Below are positions 34,456-40,738 of a stretch of DNA of 40,738 nucleotides, one piece after another (position 1 is the stretch's first letter; each line of letters begins with the position of its first letter). The position numbers and the translations under genes were made by a program. The notes under the pieces are model-generated. The model did no database searches, had not been told where the DNA came from, and worked only from the letters and a program-made list of their open reading frames with translations. Source of the DNA: Arenibacter sp. F26102 (GTDB lineage Bacteria; Bacteroidota; Bacteroidia; Flavobacteriales; Flavobacteriaceae); the NCBI RefSeq assembly GCF_023015865.1, contig NZ_JALKBC010000023.1:1-40738 (forward strand), given 5' to 3'.

Positions 34456-36654
34456 TTATCCCACAACCTGTTTTTCGGTCACAAAAGGCTGATGATAATG
34501 CCGTTGTCCGGTTGCTTTGTATAGGGCATTGGCCAAGGCTCCAATAGCAGGAGGCAGACCTGGTTCTCCCAATCCGGTTGGATCAATTTCATTTTCAACA
34601 AAGAAAACCTCAATCTCCTTTGGTGCCTGTGAATGTCGGATCAACTGATATTTGTCAAAATTCATCTGTTTGGGCGCCCCATTTTCAAAGGTCAGCTGGC
34701 TATACATGGAATGACCAATACCATCGATAACACCACCTTGAATCATATTCTTTGCGGCATCCCTGTTCACCACAATACCGCAATCAACGGCACACCATAC
34801 CTTTTCAACTATCGGCTGACCATTTTTCATGATCATGTCGAATACTTCCGCAACATAGGTGGAATGACAAAAATAGGCAGCCACTCCACGATGAACATTT
34901 GGTTTTGGAGCTCCCCAATTGGCTTTTTCCTTAACCAGTTTTAAAACACCTGCATACCGTTCTGGTTCGTATTCATGTTTCTCCCCTACAGGGTCTTTTA
35001 TGGCGCGATCAAATAATTCCAAGCGGAAATCAATCGGGTCTTTGCCTGCTGCTTCGGCAACTTCATCCAGAAAGGCTTGCTCCGCACCTGCTGTGAAATT
35101 AGATCTTGGTGCCCGCCATGCGCCCGTAGTTACATTAGTTGGCGCCTTAATTTTTTCGGCCGAATAATTTTCAACAGCCCCTGCCGGGAAACGGTTTGGA
35201 AATACAGGACCTTCGGGTAACCCGGCACCTTTTACAGTGAAAGCGATAAGATTATTGTTCTCATCGAGTCCCGCTTTATAGACAGAACGATAGGTTGGGC
35301 GATAGGTTCCTTGGGTCATATCATCCTCTCGGGAATAGATAAGTTTGACTGGCCCCCCGATTTTTTTTGAAATGGCAGCTGCTTCAACACCAAAATGTAC
35401 ATAGAGCCTTCTACCAAAACCACCGCCTATTCTGGTCATATTTACGGTAACATTTTCCAACGGCAGGTTCAATAATTTGGCTACCGAACCTTCCAGGGCT
35501 TCCGGAGTTTGTGTTGGACCAATAAGTTCTGCCGAATCCTCCGTGACATTGGCAAAGAAGTTCATGGGTTCCAACGTATTATGAGCTATGAAAGGGGCAC
35601 TATATGTTCTTTCTATGATTTTGGCTGCTTTTTTAAAGGCGGCCTCGGGATTACCATCCCTTCTACTCTCTAGTACCTCCCCGGACACCAACGCTTTTTC
35701 AAGTCTTTTCACATGCATATCGGAACTTTCCAACTCCCCAGTTGTTTCCCAGTTAGCTTTTAGTGCTTTTTTGGCTTGCATTAATTGCCAAGTAGATTCG
35801 CCAACGATGGCAATTAATTGTTTAAAACCTTTTTCATCGAACCCACCGGGTTCTTCAACAGTAGTATCAACAATAAAGGCATCCTTTACCCCGGGCATAC
35901 TTTTTATCTCCGCTTCGTTAAAGTCTTTGACTGTCATACCAAAGGCCGGAGGGTGTTGGATCATGGCCAGTTGCATACCATCCCTATGGAAATCGAGTCC
36001 AAACAAAGGTTCGCCGGTAACTATTTTTTTACCGTCTACATTCTTGATACTGGTGCCTATCAATTTGAAATCCTTAATACCTTTTAGTTCAACTTCTTTA
36101 GGGACTTCGATTCCAACTGCTTTGGAGGCTATCTCACCGTAGGTAACTGTTCGTTCTCCATTAATTTCTTTGATGACTCCTTCACTGGCGGTCAGATCCG
36201 ACACCTTTAACTCCCATTCCTTAGCGGCTGCTTCCATAAGCATTCTTCTGCCTGTAGCACCGGCCATACGCAATGCATTCCAACTTAAACGAATGGATAG
36301 ACTTCCACCTGCGAATTGGTTTTGGTACCAACCCGTGTTTAGAGGAGCCTGCTCCACTACAACATTTTCCCAAGGTACATCCAGCTCTTCTGCCACAATC
36401 ATGGGCATTGAGGTACGAACGTTTTGTCCAATTTCCGGATTGGGAGAATAAATGGTAACCATACCCGTATCCCCAATTTTGATATAGCCGTTGATTTCGA
36501 ACCATTCTTTTGGTACTGCTACTCCCACTTCTGGTTCAGTAGTATTTGACTTGCATCCGTTTAGCCAGCTAAACCCAATTAGCATACCACCACCTGCAGC
36601 GGCAGAAACCTTTATAAATGAACGACGATTATAATGTGTAACTATCTTTGTCAT
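34456..36654 (-). CDS. Molybdopterin-binding subunit of a xanthine dehydrogenase-family oxidase (isoquinoline 1-oxidoreductase beta type)
   Basis: The 732-residue protein begins with a Tat-type signal (NRRSFIKVSAAAGGG at about 9-23) followed by WLNGC, so it is likely exported folded and possibly lipidated. It carries molybdopterin motifs of the family: GGGFGRR, GAWRAPRSNF and, near the C-terminus, GLGEPGLPPAIGALANA, where the Glu is the catalytic base. Its length and single-polypeptide form match IorB-type subunits that pair with a small 2Fe-2S subunit and take electrons from N-heterocycles or aldehydes. The substrate is unknown. It is co-transcribed with the iron-sulfur gene, 31 bases upstream. 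Confidence 0.92.
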   Translation of the reverse strand: MTKIVTHYNRRSFIKVSAAAGGGMLIGFSWLNGCKSNTTEPEVGVAVPKEWFEINGYIKIGDTGMVTIYSPNPEIGQNVRTSMPMIVAEELDVPWENVVVEQAPLNTGWYQNQFAGGSLSIRLSWNALRMAGATGRRMLMEAAAKEWELKVSDLTASEGVIKEINGERTVTYGEIASKAVGIEVPKEVELKGIKDFKLIGTSIKNVDGKKIVTGEPLFGLDFHRDGMQLAMIQHPPAFGMTVKDFNEAEIKSMPGVKDAFIVDTTVEEPGGFDEKGFKQLIAIVGESTWQLMQAKKALKANWETTGELESSDMHVKRLEKALVSGEVLESRRDGNPEAAFKKAAKIIERTYSAPFIAHNTLEPMNFFANVTEDSAELIGPTQTPEALEGSVAKLLNLPLENVTVNMTRIGGGFGRRLYVHFGVEAAAISKKIGGPVKLIYSREDDMTQGTYRPTYRSVYKAGLDENNNLIAFTVKGAGLPEGPVFPNRFPAGAVENYSAEKIKAPTNVTTGAWRAPRSNFTAGAEQAFLDEVAEAAGKDPIDFRLELFDRAIKDPVGEKHEYEPERYAGVLKLVKEKANWGAPKPNVHRGVAAYFCHSTYVAEVFDMIMKNGQPIVEKVWCAVDCGIVVNRDAAKNMIQGGVIDGIGHSMYSQLTFENGAPKQMNFDKYQLIRHSQAPKEIEVFFVENEIDPTGLGEPGLPPAIGALANALYKATGQRHYHQPFVTEKQVVG

Positions 36655-36685
36655 GATGTTTCTTTTTTGATGTACCTATCAATTT

Positions 36686-37150
36686 TTATACGGTTTTGGA
36701 ATTTGCAGCCGTTTTGATGGCCTTCTTGATTCGTATGTATGTACCACAGCGACAAATATTGCCGTTCATAGCTCCTTCGATTTCTTCATCGGTCGGGTTC
36801 GGATTCTTTTTTAGAAATGCACTTGCGTTCATGATCTGGCCTGCCTGACAATATCCACACTGATACACATCTTCCTCCAGCCATGCTTGTTGCACGGGAT
36901 GGTCTCCGTGTTCAGATAGTCCTTCGATGGTCGTAATCTCCTGGTTACCCACAGACGAAACAGGTAATTGGCAGGAACGCACGGCATTATCGCCTAGGTG
37001 TATAGTACAGGCACCGCATTGTGAAATGCCACAACCGTATTTTGTGCCTACCAATTTCAGATGGTCCCTTAAGACCCAAAGTATGGGGGTAGTGGGGTCT
37101 ACTTCCAATTGCTGCGTTTTTCCGTTGATTTTTAGATTGAAGTTTGCCAT
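36686..37150 (-). CDS. (2Fe-2S)-binding small subunit of the same oxidase
   Basis: The 154-residue protein has two 2Fe-2S sites: a plant-ferredoxin-like site ([15 protein letters not shown] with a further Cys in RSCQLP) and a C-terminal helical site ([10 protein letters not shown] ... NICRCGTY). This is the IorA/CoxS type, which passes electrons from the molybdenum centre. It has no signal of its own and would be carried out by the Tat signal on its partner. It is the first gene of the two-gene operon. Confidence 0.93.
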   Translation of the reverse strand: MANFNLKINGKTQQLEVDPTTPILWVLRDHLKLVGTKYGCGISQCGACTIHLGDNAVRSCQLPVSSVGNQEITTIEGLSEHGDHPVQQAWLEEDVYQCGYCQAGQIMNASAFLKKNPNPTDEEIEGAMNGNICRCGTYIRIKKAIKTAANSKTV

Positions 37151-37571
37151 GATTTTAATATAAGAGTGTAATTATGATGAATTTACGAAATTATTGGATG
37201 CATTTTAAACGTATACTATATTTTTTATTAAGAATGTACCCATAGATTGTTAGTGTATCCTTTATGCGGTAAAATGAAAATCTACTATTTAATGTGGTTT
37301 GGTAAAATTGAGGTTCGCCAGGGTGCTGAAATTCCAGGGAAATTGGCAATGGGCAAAAAAAAGTGAAATTGTACTGGCACCTAATTCCTTAAATTTCGCT
37401 TCCAATATTTAATGTTCCTTTTTAGAGTGAGGGATTATATTGCATGAGCCAATTATAACATTCAATCGGCTCATTTAATATAATTCGCATAATAAAACTG
37501 GTATGAATCCACATTGGCTGCATTAAGAATTGATGATTCCGGATTGGAAATAACTTTATAAACAGGAAAAA
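37151..37571. other. 421-base intergenic stretch
   Basis: This stretch lies between the lipoprotein gene and the oxidase operon, both on the minus strand. It should contain the oxidase promoter. I see no gene, strong hairpin or repeat in it. Confidence 0.5.
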
Positions 37572-38108
37572 TTATCTTAAGATAAGAGTGCCCGTCCAGA
37601 CATGATCTGTTCTTCCTTCTTGTAGGTCAACATAACTATCCGTCATTCCTGAGCCGGTAGCACCTTCAAAGCGACCTGTACCTCCCTCAAACATAAATGG
37701 GTCTTGAAACATTAAATCATAACCTTCCTTGGTGGAGGGTAGTATCTGTCCTTTTACGGGACTGATATTCAAGCGGTCTCCATTTTCAGCCATGAAGTAT
37801 CCAAAAGCGGCAGAGAGCCCTTCTTCGGCGAAATAATCATGCAATCCGTATTCTCCTGTATCCAGATTATTACAAAACTGTCCTACAAAGGTGAATTCAC
37901 CTAAAATTAAGTTCTTTTTCCCTGCTCCTTCTTGCCTAATCATAAATATTGGGGGTTCACCACAACTCATATCCCCCTCTATAGGGCCTCCATAAGTGGT
38001 AAATTCAAATTGGAAAGGGATAGGACCTCTTACTTTTACATACTTTTCACAAGACCAAAGGAATAAAGTCATGGATGCTACAATAAAATAAATATTAAAT
38101 GTTTTCAT
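37572..38108 (-). CDS. Putative lipoprotein of unknown function
   Basis: The 178-residue product has a lipoprotein signal (VASMTLFLWSCEK, Cys20). The mature part is beta-rich and ends with FEGGTGRFEGATGSGM, a pattern seen in small barrel-like secreted proteins; I do not recognise a named family. Two further Cys (SCGEPP and QFCNN) could form a disulfide. It follows the regulator gene on the same strand after about 270 bases. Confidence 0.75.
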   Translation of the reverse strand: MKTFNIYFIVASMTLFLWSCEKYVKVRGPIPFQFEFTTYGGPIEGDMSCGEPPIFMIRQEGAGKKNLILGEFTFVGQFCNNLDTGEYGLHDYFAEEGLSAAFGYFMAENGDRLNISPVKGQILPSTKEGYDLMFQDPFMFEGGTGRFEGATGSGMTDSYVDLQEGRTDHVWTGTLILR

Positions 38109-38379
38109 GATATAAGTCTTTAATAGTTAATAAAACTTTATCAGAATGAATTTCTTTGGAAGACCGGTCAATAACAAATTGCGTTTCTGTAAAGCACTCT
38201 TAAAATTAGTAATTATGCTTTCCCGTTTTAGACAATTATGTTGCCAAATAATGCAAATTTTGGTTAAGAAATGTTGCCTGCCATGATTATCGATAAAAAA
38301 CAATTCTATGTCAGTTGATTTGGATACCCATATTATCCGTAATTGTAGCTTATGGAAAAAGGAGGAACGGAATCTAAAA

Positions 38380-40260
38380 TTATAGGGCAAGGTTCATTTT
38401 TTGAAAAAGGTCATTAAAGGAAGAGTCCTTCTTCATAGAATTAAACGGAGCAAGACATTTGACCCATGGGAGTGGATATAGTCTGTCCTGATATGCCTTG
38501 TTTAAATAAGCCATAGCGGAGTCTTTGCCGTTCAAAGCAAGCTGTAAGAGAGCTACGTAAGTGGGGTTTACAAATTCCATTTGGTTTATTGAGTCCATTT
38601 CATTCATTATTTCCAACGCCTTTTTCTCATTCCCGAGATGTGCATTGGCGGCACCTATGGAGGATAGGATCAAATCATTTTTCCAGCCTATTTTTTCGTA
38701 TTCATGAAGTGCGTCCAAATATCTTCCTTGGTCATAATAAACACAGCCAATTATAAAATGGGCAAAGCTGAAATTAGGTTCAAATTCCAGGAGTTTTTCC
38801 ATTTCCTTAATTGCTTTTTCATGGTTACCTATTATTTGATGCATCCAACCAAGCCACAACTGATAAGTAGGGTACAGCGGATTTATTTCAGTGGCCAGGG
38901 TTGCCTGTTCAATTGCAGATTCATTTTCATCCGATAATAGGTATAACCAAGCCAAATGTGCATGTGCAAACTCTTCATTGGGATTAATTTTTAATGCAAT
39001 GTCAAATTCTTTTTTGGCATTTTCCCAGTCCCATTCATGGTAGAGATGCACCATACCTAAAGCAGTATGGGCTTTGGCTATATTTTCATCCAATAGCAGG
39101 GCTTGCTGTGCAGCTGCCTTTGCTCTGATCATTACATGTTTCTTCGAATTTTGACCATGTCCTGAAATGGCATATCCCAATGCCAGGCCCGCATATGCGA
39201 TTGGATCGGCGGGGTCTGATTCAATTGCTTTTTTAAGATGGACCATACCTTTATCAAAGCCCTCTTCCGTATCTTTATTTAGATAGTACATGCCCCTTAG
39301 ATAATGCTTGTATGTTTCTTTATCCGTGCGGCGTTTTTTCGTAAACATTTCGTTTTCGCCTGCGGTAAGATTAACATTCACCTCAGAAGCAATATTCTGG
39401 ACAAGTTGACTCTGGACACTTAATACCTCACTAATTTGTTCATAATATTCCTGTGCCCATAGGTGTCTTTCTTTGGGAAACACCTCTATCAATTGAACCT
39501 GTAAGCGAATACTATCCCCCGAAATAAACACTGAACCTTCTACAATTGCTTGAACTCCCAACTCCTTGGCAATATCAGGTAATGTTTTCTCAGTATTTTC
39601 TGAGAAAGGCAGAGTTGATGTTTTTGAAATCACGCGCAGGCCACTTATTTTGCCTAGCTCACCAATAATGGCATCATGCATACCTGAAGCCAGATAGGAC
39701 TGATCTTTATCCTTTGAAAACGGTTTTAGCGGTAATATGGCAATACTCTTTATTTGATTACCGGCTTTTGACGAATTGCTTGTATATTCTACGATCACTA
39801 AACCAATAATCATAATGGCCACAAACCATATGAGCATAGTTTTTTGAGAAATGAAGCTAATTAGACTGTTCTTCGAGTGAACCAAAATGGAAGAAACTTT
39901 TTTCGTGGCCTCATCGTTCATTTTTTTAACCTCGCCTGGTGGATAACCATAATAGTCATGAAAACATTTATGAAAATACGATGGAGTGTTAAACCCTACT
40001 TGATAAGCAATTTCAGAAACTGATCCCACGTCCTTTCTCAATAATTTCATGGCTTCAACCATTCTGATTTCACGTATGAAATTACTAATGGATTTACCTG
40101 TAAGCGATTGAAGTTTTCTGTATAGGTGAGATCTGCTCATTCCTATTTCATGGGATAAGGGGACTACACCAAATTGTTCATTGGTGATATTTTTAAGGAC
40201 AATCTGCTTTAGTTCCTTAAGAAATACTTCATCCCTACTTAACTCCCCAAGCGTTGACAT
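38380..40260 (-). CDS. Membrane-spanning AraC-type regulator with FlgO-like and TPR sensor part
   Basis: The 626-residue protein has an N-terminal AraC helix-turn-helix (about 20-115; LSHEIGMSRSHLYRKLQSLTGKS, VSEIAYQVGFNTPSYFHKCF), one membrane helix (about 142-161), a FlgO-like domain (SIAILPLKPFSKDKDQSYLA, then ELGVQAIVEGSV) and then TPR repeats from about 320 to 600. The DNA-binding part is in the cytoplasm and the rest would be periplasmic, an arrangement like CadC but with an AraC head. It probably senses an envelope signal. Targets may be the neighbouring lipoprotein or oxidase genes, but no binding sites were identified. Confidence 0.88.
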   Translation of the reverse strand: MSTLGELSRDEVFLKELKQIVLKNITNEQFGVVPLSHEIGMSRSHLYRKLQSLTGKSISNFIREIRMVEAMKLLRKDVGSVSEIAYQVGFNTPSYFHKCFHDYYGYPPGEVKKMNDEATKKVSSILVHSKNSLISFISQKTMLIWFVAIMIIGLVIVEYTSNSSKAGNQIKSIAILPLKPFSKDKDQSYLASGMHDAIIGELGKISGLRVISKTSTLPFSENTEKTLPDIAKELGVQAIVEGSVFISGDSIRLQVQLIEVFPKERHLWAQEYYEQISEVLSVQSQLVQNIASEVNVNLTAGENEMFTKKRRTDKETYKHYLRGMYYLNKDTEEGFDKGMVHLKKAIESDPADPIAYAGLALGYAISGHGQNSKKHVMIRAKAAAQQALLLDENIAKAHTALGMVHLYHEWDWENAKKEFDIALKINPNEEFAHAHLAWLYLLSDENESAIEQATLATEINPLYPTYQLWLGWMHQIIGNHEKAIKEMEKLLEFEPNFSFAHFIIGCVYYDQGRYLDALHEYEKIGWKNDLILSSIGAANAHLGNEKKALEIMNEMDSINQMEFVNPTYVALLQLALNGKDSAMAYLNKAYQDRLYPLPWVKCLAPFNSMKKDSSFNDLFQKMNLAL

Positions 40261-40738
40261 AATTAAAATTTTAGTTATAGAGGGGAGGGGGGAGCTTTCC
40301 TTAAATTTACGAAATTTAATTTCAATAGTTTGTTCCTACAATGCCATATATATTAAGGCAATATCTCCAAGTATCTATTGGCGAGGACTTGATAGTATTG
40401 GTTTGAACGACAAATTTCAGGAAACTGGAAAGACAATTAAAATGTCCTGTTGCCAAAAAAACAATTGATTTTTTAAACTAATTCCTAAGAGGAATCCATT
40501 AGGTGTGTGCTTCCCAAAGAATTAAAGTAGGATTTAAAAGATAATGTACTTTTAATTTCGAGGAATGAAAAGTAGTATAACATCTGTAATTCAAAATTCC
40601 CAAATCCTTTAGATTAGCTTAATTAGATATATAAGCCAAAAAGGATAATGATGATGTTGAAAAGAGGGGGTTTGGGGGAGACTTATAACTTCCAGAAATG
40701 TCCATAACTTTAGCTTATTCAAAAAGAATGGGGTGAAC
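40261..40738. other. 478-base stretch without a recognised gene at the window edge
   Basis: It includes the regulator's upstream region and continues beyond the window. A short frame at 40181-40468 overlaps the regulator and looks like chance. I see no repeats, RNA gene or terminator. Confidence 0.5.

Noticed and set aside
38127..38390. Minus-strand 87-residue open frame
   Set aside because: It has low-complexity, Lys/Phe/Ile-rich content without motif, overlaps the regulator's 3' end and shows no sign of a signal or domain.

Overview
The window reads as chromosomal DNA of a marine-type member of the Bacteroidota, most likely a Flavobacteriaceae. The support is AT-rich sequence, a type IX secretion sorting domain, a SusC-like TonB-dependent receptor with a carboxypeptidase-like N-terminal extension, four clustered S1 sulfatases, a CpsB/YwqE-type PHP phosphatase, weak ribosome binding sites and several TTG starts. 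Genus cannot be settled from the sequence alone.

Layout. (1) 1-5652, ordinary chromosomal genes: the end of a T9SS-secreted protein, a CpsB-like phosphatase, an ATP-grasp protein, a GNAT acetyltransferase, an EntS-like MFS exporter and a PhnA-like zinc-ribbon protein. (2) 5761-6243, a decayed copy of a small gene whose intact paralogue is at 27143-27544, in the same orientation. (3) 6376-26947, an unusual nonribosomal peptide (NRPS) locus lying exactly between these two copies. (4) 27775-34225, four sulfatase genes in a row, closed by a clear intrinsic terminator. (5) 34456-37150, a two-gene molybdenum hydroxylase (isoquinoline oxidoreductase type). (6) 37572-40260, a lipoprotein and a membrane-spanning AraC/TPR regulator.

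The NRPS locus is the main interest. A minus-strand operon (16385 down to 6376) encodes an acyl-CoA-dehydrogenase-like flavoprotein, a stand-alone adenylation (A) domain, a stand-alone carrier protein, a C-A-T NRPS module, a His-rich membrane-anchored protein and a TonB-dependent receptor. The first three make up the known prolyl-carrier-protein to pyrrole-2-carboxyl-carrier-protein cassette. The NRPS module has a code matching Asn (D-L-T-K-I-G-E-V-G), and its A domain is interrupted between motifs A8 and A9 by a PP-loop ATPase with a zinc ribbon, related to N-acetyl-sugar amidotransferases. A plus-strand operon (19856 to 26947) encodes a HupE/UreJ-like membrane protein, a second NRPS module and a phosphopantetheinyl transferase. 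The second module is broken into three genes: C plus the large part of A; a separate guanidinoacetate-methyltransferase-like enzyme; and the small part of A plus T plus thioesterase. The break falls at the same A8/A9 point where the PP-loop domain is inserted in module 1. The thioesterase has Cys in place of the nucleophilic Ser. Between the two operons are an ornithine-cyclodeaminase-like enzyme and an HTTM-like membrane protein.

Working model (inference): ornithine-derived proline becomes a pyrrole-2-carboxyl starter; Asn is added and its amide is converted to an amidine or thioamide by the embedded PP-loop domain; a second, unassigned residue is added and N-methylated by the split-module methyltransferase; and the Cys-thioesterase releases the product. 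The receptor, His-rich protein and HupE-like protein suggest the product is a metal-binding molecule that is taken back up. No RNA genes, CRISPR arrays, insertion sequences or integrases were recognised.
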